DNA from: Mytilinidion resinicola
Taxonomy: Eukaryota > Ascomycota > Dothideomycetes > Mytilinidiales > Mytilinidiaceae
Length of the DNA: 64,000 bases
Direction: 5' to 3'
NCBI RefSeq assembly: GCF_010093595.1
Contig: NW_022985454.1
Coordinates: 186,001 to 250,000 of the forward strand
Below, piece by piece: positions 1 to 8,985 of this stretch. Every line of letters starts with the position of its first letter. Positions within the stretch are counted from its first letter, which is position 1. Both the position numbers and the translations under genes were made by a program. The notes under the pieces were generated by a model. That model had not been told where the DNA came from. It did no database searches and saw only the letters and a program-made list of their open reading frames with translations.

Positions 1-2
1 TC

Positions 3-278
3 TACGGCTACCGCATCACCGGCGAGGAGCGCTACCGCGACTGGGCCTGGGACGCCTTCCGCGCATTCGAAAGACACTGCAAGACCAAATTCGGCTACGC
101 CGGCTTGCGGGACGTCACGCTCCGGGGCGGCGAATCAAACTGGAAGGACGAGCAGGAGAGCTTTTGGGGCGCCGAGACGTTGAAGTACTTGTGGCTTATT
201 TTCAAGGACCCGAGCGTAGGGAGCTTGGATAAGTGGGTGTATAGCACTGAAGGGCATTTGTTCAGGATGATTCGGTAG
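3..278 (+). CDS. GH47 alpha-1,2-mannosidase, 3' end only
   Basis: Last 91 codons of a class I (glycoside hydrolase family 47) mannosyl-oligosaccharide 1,2-alpha-mannosidase; the gene begins outside the window. These enzymes trim alpha-1,2-mannose from N-glycans in the ER or Golgi, or act as secreted enzymes. Seen here: the ESFWGAETLKYLWLIF segment, which matches the family's ES-F-x-AETLKYLYLLF block carrying an active-site acid, and a downstream STEGH matching the conserved (N/S)TE-x-H that holds the calcium-binding threonine. The frame is open from base 3 and ends at TAG 276-278, where GH47 proteins normally end. Whether the protein is ER-retained or secreted cannot be told without the N-terminus. 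Confidence 0.9.
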   Translation, partial: YGYRITGEERYRDWAWDAFRAFERHCKTKFGYAGLRDVTLRGGESNWKDEQESFWGAETLKYLWLIFKDPSVGSLDKWVYSTEGHLFRMIR

Positions 279-887
279 GGATTTTGGGATTGCTTGGGTG
301 GACGGACAGAGCGTGATACCCGGTTGCTACCGATGATTAGAGCGTAGCTGGCGTTATTGGGACAGGGGATTCATCTTTACTGCATTGGCGTTTTGTAAGT
401 GTGTATAAAAGTCATTGCGCATATATCGATTTTGAGGCAGTGAGGTATTGATAGCAGCGTTCCAGTGGTTTTATGAGGCGTGAAATGCCGAGACGACGTC
501 GATTCCATGCTGCAATTACCCAGAGCAGACACGTTTCCCGACCCAGATAAGCTCTTCTTAACAATTTCCTCGTGGCGCTGAAGCTCAATTCCACTTAGTC
601 TGCCTTGCATGGCCGCGCTGAGTTAGACAGCCACCACACCACTTGACCGCGCCCAACTTGGTCAAGCCTCAATTGCTGTGTTCTTCGAACGCAGCGGAGG
701 CATAATGTGTAAAGTGCTTTCAATATCTCTATCTCTGAGCCTCAATACCGTTACAACCCATCATCACGACATCAATTATATCAATCAACTCATCCCTAGA
801 TAGCACATACATACCTTTAGATCCTAGGAAAAAATTCATTCAATACCCTCAATCTTTTCCCGTCGTTAGTATCAAGACAGTACCACG
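279..887. other. intergenic, no gene seen
   Basis: Mixed-composition DNA between the mannosidase stop and the first MGC-type gene. The open frames here are short and show no family resemblance. The right end presumably holds the promoter and 5' leader of the next gene. The leader just before 888 ends in TACCACG-ATG, close to the CAGTACG-ATG context of the second copy at 2191. Confidence 0.5.
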
Positions 888-1070
888 ATGGGCTGCTTTA
901 CCTCCAAACCTAGCTACGGTCAGCAGCCAGCGAGGCTGAGGTGACGAAAGCGCTACAACGACGGTGGCAGTGGAGAGGCCTATTACGGAGGGGGTGACGG
1001 AGGCGGGAGATGGGGTGGAGATTCTGGAGGAGGCGGAGGAGGGAATGGTGGAGGGGATGGAGGTGGTTAG
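888..1070 (+). pseudogene. glycine-rich MGC-type microprotein, copy 1, in-frame TGA
   Basis: The frame begins MGCFTSKPS, almost identical to the start of the gene at 2191, but reaches TGA at 942-944 after 18 codons. The same frame stays open for another 41 codons, giving a basic stretch (RKRY) followed by a Gly/Asp/Trp-rich tail like copy 2, and ends at TAG 1068-1070. If the TGA were sense the product would be 60 aa against 65 aa in copy 2. The first six residues (M-G-C-F-T-S) fit an N-myristoylation signal (Gly2, Ser6) with an adjacent palmitoylatable Cys3. No intron can remove the stop: the nearest donor/acceptor pair is only about 30 nt apart. The TGA aligns near arginines in copy 2, so a CGA-to-TGA transition is the simple explanation. 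Readthrough (TGA followed by C) or an 18-aa acylated peptide are alternatives. Confidence 0.6.
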
Positions 1071-1107
1071 GAAATCCACTAAGTGCACTTTAATTTCGAG
1101 CTTAAAT

Positions 1108-1745
1108 ACATGCAGCGTTACTTCCTCTACGCTCTACAGACTTAGTCAATTCCTTTACCCCATTCGGAAATCCATGGGTTGTGCCCTTTTATCAACTAGA
1201 ACCACCCGGCGTCTCTTCCTGTCCTCCACCATTCTCTTAATATCCGTCACGTGCCTATATGATTGAAGAAATCCGCCTAACGTAGTCGCTTCAGCAGTTA
1301 ATTCTACGCCACGTTACTTCCTCTGTCCTCTACACTATTTTAGATACCTTGTCACGTGCCTTCTCATTTCGGTGATTCATGCCGTGTATTCACTTCTATG
1401 CTTAAACGCACGCGGTGTCGCTTCCTCTATTCTTCACGCTTTCCAAAAAAGTTTGTCACGTGCCTATCTAAATCGAGAGATCCACTCAACGTAGTCGCTT
1501 TAACAGTTAATTCCACGCGGCGTTGCTTCCTCTATTCTCCACGCTTTTCATAAACACATGTCACGTGTCTGTCTATATCGGGAGATTCACACAGCATAGT
1601 CGATTTTACACTAAAAAGCACGCGGCGTTACTTCCTCTATCTTCCACAGATTTTCAAAGCCGTATCACGTGACTATCTCAATTAGGAAATTCACATAGCG
1701 TAGATTGCTCCATCCACGTTCCATATTTTCAATCCATCACGTGCC
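1108..1745. repeat. tandem array, period about 104.5 bp, each unit with a CACGTG box
   Basis: About six diverged direct repeats. Each unit holds a GCGGCGTTACTTCCTCTAT-like block, a CCACGC-TTTTC block and an RTCACGTG box followed by CCTATCT and GATTCAC-like sequence. CACGTG lies at 1248, 1353, 1457, 1562, 1666 and 1738. The first five are spaced 105, 104, 105 and 104 bp; the last interval is 72 bp. The earliest units (about 1108-1240) are the most degraded. All six boxes read (G/A)TCACGTG, the extended site preferred by Cbf1-type bHLH factors. The array lies between the two MGC-type genes, 450-940 bp upstream of the intact copy at 2191. Confidence 0.85.
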
Positions 1746-1941
1746 TCCCATCTCCTTGTCTCTGATAGTTTTCTGCTTCCAAAGTTCGACCTTCTGGCAC
1801 TCGGGGAGGCTGAAATGCAGCCTTGCTCCGCCTCGTTCACTCACAGCCACACTACACCACATGACTACGTGCCTTGTCGTGACTCCGCGCGGACCGTGGC
1901 TGTGCTCCGAGTAGGGAACATCTACTTACAAACCCTACAAG

Positions 1942-1948
1942 TATATAA
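1942..1948 (+). promoter_or_regulatory. possible TATA box of the glycine-rich gene
   Basis: TATATAA lies 243 bp upstream of the ATG at 2191 and about 200 bp downstream of the last CACGTG box. The leader between them is pyrimidine-rich and CAA-rich, as in well-expressed fungal genes. The assignment rests on position and motif only. Confidence 0.35.
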
Positions 1949-2190
1949 TCTTTGGTAGGTATGTCTCTTTCTATCCCACACGCTCCAGTATTCATCTTCA
2001 CCGCCAACCCTACTCTACCTATTCACAATTTAAAGTCCACACCTGCATAAGCCCAAAAGTCATAACAATCGAACCTAAATTCAAAGACTTTTACAACAAA
2101 CCAGCCTCTTCTACGGCTCGTACTACAACCAAGCCTACTCTTTGAGTTCTACAAGACTTCCACATACACGCGCCCGAGCGCTTCAGTACG

Positions 2191-2388
2191 ATGGGCTGCT
2201 TCACTTCCAAGCCCAGTCACAGCACACAGCGATCGAAGTCACGCCGTAAAACAGGCTACAGTAGCTATGGCGGGGACGGTGGAGGATGGAGTTGGGGTGG
2301 GGATGGAGGTGGATGGGGAGGAGACGGAGGAGGAGACGGAGGAGGGGGAGGAGGAGGAGGAGACGGGGGTGGTGGTGGTGGTTGTTGA
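2191..2388 (+). CDS. glycine-rich microprotein with N-terminal MGC acylation signal, copy 2
   Basis: 65 codons without an intron. The protein has three parts: an acylation signal (MGCFTS, residues 1-6), a basic linker rich in Ser, Arg and Lys (about 7-22), and a tail of Gly, Asp and Trp (GGDGGGW-type repeats, about 27-65) ending in Cys. Gly2 with Ser6 fits N-myristoylation and Cys3 is a likely palmitoylation site. Together with the basic linker this predicts attachment to the inner face of a membrane. No domain family is recognised and the role of the glycine-rich tail is unknown. The start is supported because copy 1 at 888 conserves it along with its codon context. The gene is convergent with the gene ending at 2530. 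It looks real because the N-terminus is conserved between copies while the tail diverges mainly in length. Confidence 0.65.
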   Translation: MGCFTSKPSHSTQRSKSRRKTGYSSYGGDGGGWSWGGDGGGWGGDGGGDGGGGGGGGDGGGGGGC

Positions 2389-2529
2389 AGATTCAAGCTT
2401 GATATCTAGTACTATTTTGATTCTTAGATCAGAGACGCACTCTTCTCATGACGAATCATGTACGAATACAAATGTTAGGAAACGAACTTTTGACCTCCTA
2501 CTAGTCCCATACTCTGCTTTCCCACCATC

Positions 2530-3956
2530 TCATTTCCCGCTGTCCGCCTTCCTCTTCTCCAGCACCATCAGCTCCTCGCAAATCTTCCACATTTCTTCAG
2601 CCTTTCTCTTCCCTTCTTCCTTGAACTCCTCCGCGCACAGTCTTCCAAACCGGTCTGGGTGCCACCGCAATCGCTCTTGCCGCAGCCATTCGTAGCCGTA
2701 GGACCCTGAGCCTCGGAACAGGGCTTCTACATCGTGTATGCAAGCTCGTAGACCTAGCGGGAGAGATTTGGAAGGCAAGCATGAAGGGGAGGCGCAAGAA
2801 GTTGCGGCAGACGGTATATGTGGGAAATTTTGTATGAGAGCTGGTTTTGGCGTGTTCGATGGTGACGTTATTGGGGCAGGAGTTGGCGATCTCCTACGTG
2901 GCGCACGGCTGGAAGAGCGTCTGGGGTGTCGATATGCGGACGCAGCAGCGAAGACGGTGTCACATTGTGTTGACCATGCCTCGTAGTGGGCTTGGGAAGA
3001 AGGTGGTGGAGTTCGGGGTTGAGATGATTTGGGCGGTGGCTGCCGTGACTGGGGCTTCCCCTGAGGAGTGGCAGTCCGGGACGGCGGCGGTCGGCTTGGA
3101 GAGGGATTCGAAGCATTCGAGGGCCTCTTCTCAGAGATCGGTTTCTGAGGCAGGGAGAAGTACGATGACGCAAATGCTTCGAGAGCATCGGTATTGGAAT
3201 CGTCGATCGCACCGGCCCAAGTGCCGTCTTCCCTAATTGCAATGAACTGGTCCTCATGGACTGGGTCGAAGGCAACGAACGCAAGTTCACTCCAGTCCAG
3301 GTCTTCTTCTTCCCACTCTTCCCAAGTCTCGGCTAGCGCTTCGTACTCCTCGGAAATGTCCCATGCTACCACCCCGTACTCAGAAAGGGCAAACCAGGCT
3401 CCTTCGGCTCCTAGCGCAACGGCTCGCGGTGGTCCGACTTTCCATCCAGATGGGCTGAGCCAGCTTTGGATGGTTTCTTCGAGAGATAACGGGATGCTTG
3501 ACCAGCGGATGGATGTCTGGTCCCAAGCGAAGAAGCTGGAGTTAGGACCAAATGATACACGGAGGCTCTTGTCACGACGGGGACCTAGTGTGTTTGTGTC
3601 GAATAAATAGGCCTTTAGTGCTTTAGGGCATCCGCCACCGAATTCTGTCCCGAGCATTTAGAATCACGAAGCCATAAGCTAGGGTCTCCTTCCATACCGA
3701 TCTTAAAAGAACCCCCAATATCAACGTATGATATGACCCACGATTCTTCCTCCGGGCCAATAGAAGCCCAGCAAATGGTTGAAATTGAAGCGGAAAGCAA
3801 TAGCCTGTGTAGAGTGGGAGGTGGGTTGCGACTAATGGTATGTCAAACTGAGAAAAAAAAAAGTGGTCATAGATATATAGCTTACTGTCTTAGCCCAGTG
3901 GGTGATTTCGAGATATATGCATCGTTTGGGCCAAATGTAAAGAAATACTGATCCAT
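2530..3956 (-). CDS. repeat-fold protein A with C-terminal HPDRF helix; paralogue of the gene at 4315
   Basis: Three exons (3956-3886, 3831-3698, 3644-2530), 439 aa. The long open frame alone starts at 3657, but the paralogue at 4315 shows two more upstream exons: introns 3885-3832 (54 bp) and 3697-3645 (53 bp) close in phase and sit at the same protein positions and phases (2 and 1) as in the paralogue. The first half holds repeated blocks such as VSFGPNSSFFAWD and RAVALGAEGAWFALSEYG, each a strand pair typical of propeller-like repeats. A Pro/Ser-rich linker follows (about 250-370). The C-terminus has a basic helix with RWHPDRFGR (HPDRF about 397-401), a motif seen in many fungal proteins of unknown function. 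No catalytic residues are recognised and the function is unknown. Transcribed divergently from its paralogue. Confidence 0.75.
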
Positions 3957-4314
3957 GGCACTGCGAGGTTTGACAAAAGACTGAGACTATGACAATCGAA
4001 AGTGACTGCGCAATAGAAATTGCGACGAAATGAGGCGGAGAGATGCCATGGGGAACCACAAGAGTAGGGGTTGCGATGGAGTCAGACTTGAGGAGATGGC
4101 CGAGGTGGTGTTTCAGGTCGCCAGGGGGTTGGTGATGGCTGATGTCATGTTGTCATGGTGTTGTTCCTTGGTCGGATCCTTGCTGAAGAACCGAGGCGCT
4201 TGGCCTTCTTCTGACTTCAATTCTCCCTCATCCATCAACAAATGCACTGTCACTAGCACGAATGCCATGGGGCAATAGAAAGCACACTGCTATTATGCAA
4301 TGTACCCTTAAACC
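3957..4314. promoter_or_regulatory. shared divergent promoter of the paralogous pair
   Basis: 358 bp between the two start codons of the head-to-head paralogues (minus-strand ATG at 3956, plus-strand ATG at 4315). No open frame here resembles a protein. It must carry the upstream control of both genes; I see no clear TATA box or repeated site. Confidence 0.5.
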
Positions 4315-5300
4315 ATGTTCCAGGACTCCACCATCACGTTTGGTCAGAGGGGGGGTTACTACTTCGGGTGCGAGTCAAAACGATGCCAGTATGTTACGCA
4401 GCCCCTTTTCTGGACGGTCTTATATTAACTTCGAGTTAGTGGCTCAACCCCCAAGAAATTGAGAGCCGTTCTTGATAGTAATGATACAGCTGAGGTTTAT
4501 TACGTGACGCTTGGTGCGGCATCAAGCTTCTTCGTAAGCTACAAAACAAACAGTGGTTCGAATCAGATTCGTATGTTTCCTCATATTTCTCTTAAGTATT
4601 AGACATTAATTCTGCGTTAGAGAGTGACGGTCTTCCTATCCACCTTGAAACCTTCCTCTCGGAAAGAGATCGGTACGACCGCAATGCTCGCGATATCAGA
4701 AATATTCGCGTGACGTTAGGCCCACAAAACTCCTCCTGGTATGCCACCGATGGCAAGTCCTGGATGTGGCAGAATCTTCCCAGAAATCTGGAATCCGCTT
4801 TACATTCGCAGAAGTCTTCGGCTGGCAGCTGGACTTCCCCACCTCGCATCGTCGCCCTCGGTGCGGATACCAACTTCCTCCTAATTACGGAGAGCAACGC
4901 AGCGTTCTGTAGTTTGAGCCAATACCGGACCCTACGCAAGATGATTCAATTCTCCAAAACTCAGGTGAACGGCATTGCGGCAATCAAAGACGTGGTACTC
5001 CACTCTTACCGATACCAATGTTTCGTTGCGGAGTCAAACAATGGGACTCTGATATCTGAAAACGTGCCTCCGCACTCGCAGCGTGACATGGACACTTTCA
5101 GCGAGGCTCTCAAGATGGCTGCGGATCGAAAGCTTTACCGAACACCATCACGCGCTTCGCCTCCTCTGCAAGCCACTCTCCGCCGTGAGTGGACGGACCA
5201 AGCGAGGCAATCTGGGGACGACCTCGCGAGAGAGATCAAGCTGAAGATGAAGGTGAATGTCAGTCTTAGTGCTGGCTCTATTGCGAGGCTGTTTGGATGA
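4315..5300 (+). CDS. repeat-fold protein B, paralogue of the gene at 2530-3956
   Basis: Three exons (4315-4388, 4440-4570, 4621-5300), 294 aa. Introns of 51 bp (GTATGT...GTTAG) and 50 bp (GTATGT...GTTAG) close in phases 2 and 1. Blocks matching protein A in the same order are YYVTLGAASSFFVSYK, IRVTLGPQNSSWYATDGKSW and PPRIVALGADTNFLLI. The first intron splits a His codon and the second follows an Ile codon in both genes. Unlike A, this protein lacks the Pro/Ser linker and HPDRF helix and ends in a basic, partly helical tail (about 215-294). The fold suggests a small repeat or beta-propeller-like scaffold, but no family name can be assigned. The ATG at 4315 is chosen because it starts a segment (ITFGQRGGYYF) aligning with the first exon of A (FTFGPNDAYIS). 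Confidence 0.75.
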
Positions 5301-5972
5301 AGTGTCTTTAAAAGGAGTGAGTTTCGTGTAAATTGAAACGGTTGAATGAGGTGAGTCCTGCCTGTGGTGGTGTATTGAGAGTGCTTAAAGTCTTAATCCC
5401 ATGTTTTCACCTGGATTGACAGACTGATTTTCTACCGTAGTTATGGTGTCGAACCACCCCAACCTCATTCAAATTAGGGGTCCAGTCCAGCTCTTCCATA
5501 GCCGTTTGCCCCATCGTAGAGCCCTTTCGGCTGCTTTGGAACTTCATCCCCTCCGAACCTTACTCGCGATTCGGGACGTACCTCAAGTCTTAGATAGAAA
5601 ATGGCCATTTCCAGGGGAGAGCTCTATACCATTCACCGCTCACTTGACGTTTTTTTCCCTTGCACTAAGTTCTATGCACCCTGCTGGTTATTTGTCTCAC
5701 TTAATTCTTCCTTTCACCATCGTGCTGCTGCATTTCAGCACATAGAATCCGCAACGGCACCCACTACTTTCGCTCCATCGCCATCGGCTCCCACAACCCA
5801 CACCCACCTCCAAAAAATCACCCCAGAAACTTCGTATGTGTGGCACTCTTGCATGGAACGCAACGCCCTCCTCCGCAACCTCCCTCCCGTCTCTCTTCCC
5901 TTTCTAGCCGACTATTCCCGCACCGAGCTTGTCGCCCTCTCCCGGGGGGACCAACCTTCGATCCCATCCACG
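5301..5972 (+). other. intergenic / leader of the coiled-coil gene
   Basis: The frame of the next gene is open well upstream of 5973 (an in-frame ATG lies at 5853), so the true start may be earlier. The stretch before that has Ser/Pro/Thr-rich, low-complexity translations and no recognisable domain. I see no other gene. Confidence 0.4.
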
Positions 5973-6796
5973 ATGGATTTCGGCGATGGTCGCGACATAG
6001 CCGACAAAGAGCTCCCCCATCTAGCGAGCGGAGCAGACAACCCTTCCAACGAACGACACGAGAAGGTTGGCAACCAGAGCCAAGAGCTCGAAGAGATAGC
6101 CGACGATGCCAAGTGGGTCGAAGAGATGCTCGCAGAGATTGCGAAGGTAGAGGAGGTATGTGTGCTTTCGACTGTGCCCTGTCGTTCATCATCCGATGAT
6201 CCGCTAATTACAAACATAGGAACTCAATCGCATTGAAAGCCTCATTCCCCAGGCTCAGGACCCTGTTTCCTCCCACCATGCTCAAGTCTCGACCGGATCC
6301 ACAATGGAACCCCCGCATGACATCGACGAGGCGTATAAATGCCTTGCCACTCTGATAGAGGAACATAATTCTCTTATAGCGCAATACAAAGAACATGTCG
6401 AAGAGAGCCAGTCGATGCACCAGCGGCGCGAGCAAATGGCCAAGATCCGCAGGGAGATCGTGCAAACGCTCCAAGAGATGCACGCTTACGGCCATGTGCC
6501 CGAGCACAAGCTCCAGGAGATCCAGCAAACGATCGACCAATTGGACAAAGAGCATAAGGAGATGGATCAGAGGCTCGACGAGGCTGTTAGAGAGATCGAA
6601 GAGATTGGGGGCAGGCTCGATCAGATCCACGCGCTAAAGGAAGTACGTATACTACTGCAGTACATATCATTAGACAAAGTGCTGACTGCTAGCTTAGGTC
6701 CAGATCAAATATCTCGAGGCCCAGGTTCCAGTTTCTCGTGAGCTGGAGAATTCTTCGGCTGCGGCCGGGGCCTCGGCGATTACGCTTGGCCAGTAG
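5973..6796 (+). CDS. acidic coiled-coil protein, function unknown
   Basis: Three exons (5973-6155, 6220-6642, 6698-6796), 234 aa. Introns are 64 bp (GTATGT...CATAG, CTAAT branch) and 55 bp (GTACGT...CTTAG, CTGAC branch), both phase 0. After a short acidic N-terminus the protein is almost entirely helical with heptad spacing, rich in Glu, Gln, Lys and Arg (for example EEIADDAKWVEEMLAEIAK, then a long helix over about 90-200), and ends in a short Ala/Ser-rich tail. This is a coiled-coil rod likely to dimerise or act as a scaffold. No family is recognised. The start at 5973 is chosen because acidic, helix-forming sequence begins there; an in-frame ATG at 5853 would add 40 residues of Pro/Leu-rich sequence. 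Confidence 0.65.
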
Positions 6797-7986
6797 CTAC
6801 GAGGCTGATAAACTAGAGTGAGTATTTGCGCTCTCCTGGAAGCCGAAACTCGATCCTTACTTCTGTCCGACGGCTTATTTGCGGGAGGGAATGGATAGCT
6901 CGGACTAAGAATGATCAATCTGGGCGAGATGGACGAGCTTTTATTTATGCATATGCCTTCAGCGTTTTGGCCTTGGGCTAGCACTGGCTGAAGCAGCTTA
7001 TAAAAGTACTAGGGTGTGCGAAGCTTTTCAGGACCATAGCCTAGTTCACGATACCCGGTTCAGCGTATCCCTAAGTAACCTTATCACAAATTCGGCTTCG
7101 TAATACCCAGGTTATCGTTGCAAAACCACACTACAGTAGCACCTCTATAGATTCATACTCATGTGCACGTTAAGAACAATCGTCCGAGCGCAAATAAGCT
7201 GGGGTCCGCGAGCTGACGAATTAAAGGGATACGTAGCCCCACGACGAACCACGGAACCACTCACTCAACGCATCATCTCCTACCACCCAGTCCCTCCAAT
7301 AGCACCACTCTATCTCCTCATCGCTTTTCACAGATTTTACTTTTTCATCAAGTATATAAACCCGTTAATTACTTGGCATTTCCAGGAAAGTTGCCCAGTC
7401 TGTATTACATCTAAACATATTAAACATTTTACGCAATGTAAACTGAAACGTTCTTCGGAACCCTTTCCCTTTGGCTCCCGGGCTCGAGCCGGGATGGTGT
7501 AGGGTTTGTGGGAGATTCCGTTTTTGGTGGGGAGTTGAGTCGGAGGGCCGACTACCTCCCAAACATAACCCCCTTCAATCAACTCCACAGTCTTCCCTGT
7601 CGCAGTGCTAATGCTATTCTCTAACGTGCCCACCCTCGCAAATCCACCCTCGCCCAGTATTGACATAAAAGCCACAGCTCCTAGAATAGGGCCCCATTGC
7701 CACTCCCAACACATACACAGCAAAAAGCCACCCCCTCCCCGCTCTCCCACCCCCCTTTTCTCTTCCTCACCGCTTCACGACCATCCCACCCTCCTACCAT
7801 CAAGCTAAGTAACCGCAGCCCCTTCTTCCAACATTACTAACATCCATGGCTTCCTGTCTAACTACCCCATACGTCCAACTCTTCTGAAGCCCACCTCGGC
7901 GTGTCACCGCTCCTAGAACTGTGATCACGCGCAAGTAATCGCCATATCAACACCCTCTCCACTCCCCACTCACCCGCACAGCTAAA

Positions 7987-7987
<1 letters not shown>

Positions 7988-8041
<54 letters not shown>
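7988..8041 (+). repeat. poly(C) tract, 54 nt
   Basis: 54 consecutive C bases, flanked by GCTAAAT on the left and TAACTCC on the right. The G-rich complement can form G-quadruplexes and the C strand i-motifs. Tracts of this length are unstable in replication and hard to size by sequencing, so the exact length is uncertain. Confidence 0.95.
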
Positions 8042-8044
<3 letters not shown>

Positions 8045-8862
8045 CTCCATCCCCATGCCCCTTCCGTTCCCCAACCCCCGCCCATGAGCGGGATTCAGAT
8101 CAGCGCCGTATCTGCTCACCCCCTACCGTTAGACCCGAACTTTCGCAGTCACGTGGCGTCAGAAGAGAGGGGAGAGGGGAGGGCTATGAGCGTTCTACGT
8201 TGAGTTCGGTGCTATGCGTCTCTTGGAGGACCCGGGGGATGGGGGATGGGAGGAATGGGAGGAATGGAGGAAATGCAAGAAATGGAAGTAAAAACGGAGC
8301 GTAAAAGAGCCAGTGCGTGGACGGGTGGTTGGGCTGAGGATGCTGCGGAAAGAGAAGGAGGCATGCATGTGGATCTTGGAGAGCGGGCGGCAGGGAGTGC
8401 TAGCGTGGCGCCTCTCCGGGAAGGAGTTCTGTCTTCTCTTGTTGGGGTGATGCGTGGGGTGGGCAAGTTACACATGCCAACGATTACGCAAAATAAGAGT
8501 AAGAGTCTCGATCAAACTTCATCCATTAAACCTATATACCACGCTTGATTCGCAATTGAATGCAAATGCTCAAATGTCTCATCCGCAATGCAAAAAATCT
8601 AGATGCAGATCCCGCATCCCCCATAACCAAGAAGCCGCCAAAAAAGCCTCTATTACCAATGTGGTTAAGAGCCCTTTTCAAAAAGCCTCTGTGATGATGA
8701 CATAATGCAGATTCCGGTATCCAGCCGGCCTCCCAGGAACCAAGAGAGTTGTTAAGAAGGGTATATAATCATCGCTCGTGATGTCGTAAAGGTATGTGCA
8801 GGTCCATTTCTTTGTCCGTAGTTAATATCATACAATCCAACTCCCGTCGTCGTTTTTGTGTC

Positions 8863-8884
8863 TTTTTTTTTTTTTTTTTTTTTT
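8863..8884 (+). repeat. poly(T) tract, 22 nt
   Basis: 22 consecutive T bases about 100 bp beyond the stop of the oxidoreductase gene. On that gene's strand this reads as poly(A), so it could belong to its 3' untranslated region or be a simple homopolymer. Confidence 0.9.
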
Positions 8885-8935
8885 GGTTTCTAGTTCGTTG
8901 AGGATTATGCAGATCGTCGTCGTCTATTTGTTTCT

Positions 8936-8960
8936 CGTTCGTTCGTTCGTTCGTTTGTTC
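8936..8960 (+). repeat. CGTT tetranucleotide microsatellite
   Basis: About six CGTT units with a final CGTT-to-TGTT change, 25 bp from the stop codon of the minus-strand oxidoreductase, so within its probable 3' untranslated region. Confidence 0.85.
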
Positions 8961-8985
8961 ATTAGCAATAGGTCGTCGTCCGTAC

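Larger units (their letters stand above)
6797..8985. other. gene-poor stretch with low-complexity tracts
   Basis: No gene can be supported over about 2.2 kb. A minus-strand open frame (7337-7750, 137 codons) has a fairly protein-like stretch around MSILGEGGFARVGTLEN but no homology I recognise and no closing intron. Plus-strand frames near 8246-8548 are Met/Glu/Gly repeats from GGAATG-type microsatellite DNA. The 54-nt C tract, a T22 tract and a CGTT microsatellite lie here and are listed separately. Confidence 0.45.

Noticed and set aside
940..970. Intron removing the TGA of the first glycine-rich gene
   Set aside because: The only GT...CAG pair is about 30 nt, shorter than any real intron here, and no branch site fits.
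1108..1745. CRISPR-like array
   Set aside because: Units are about 104 bp direct repeats without unique spacers, in a eukaryotic context.
7337..7750. 137-codon minus-strand frame with a partly protein-like stretch
   Set aside because: No family recognised, no exon partner and a low-complexity start; noted in the gap entry rather than called.
7988..8041. Telomere or centromere-like sequence
   Set aside because: Pure C with no TTAGGG-type unit; it lies inside a gene-bearing contig.
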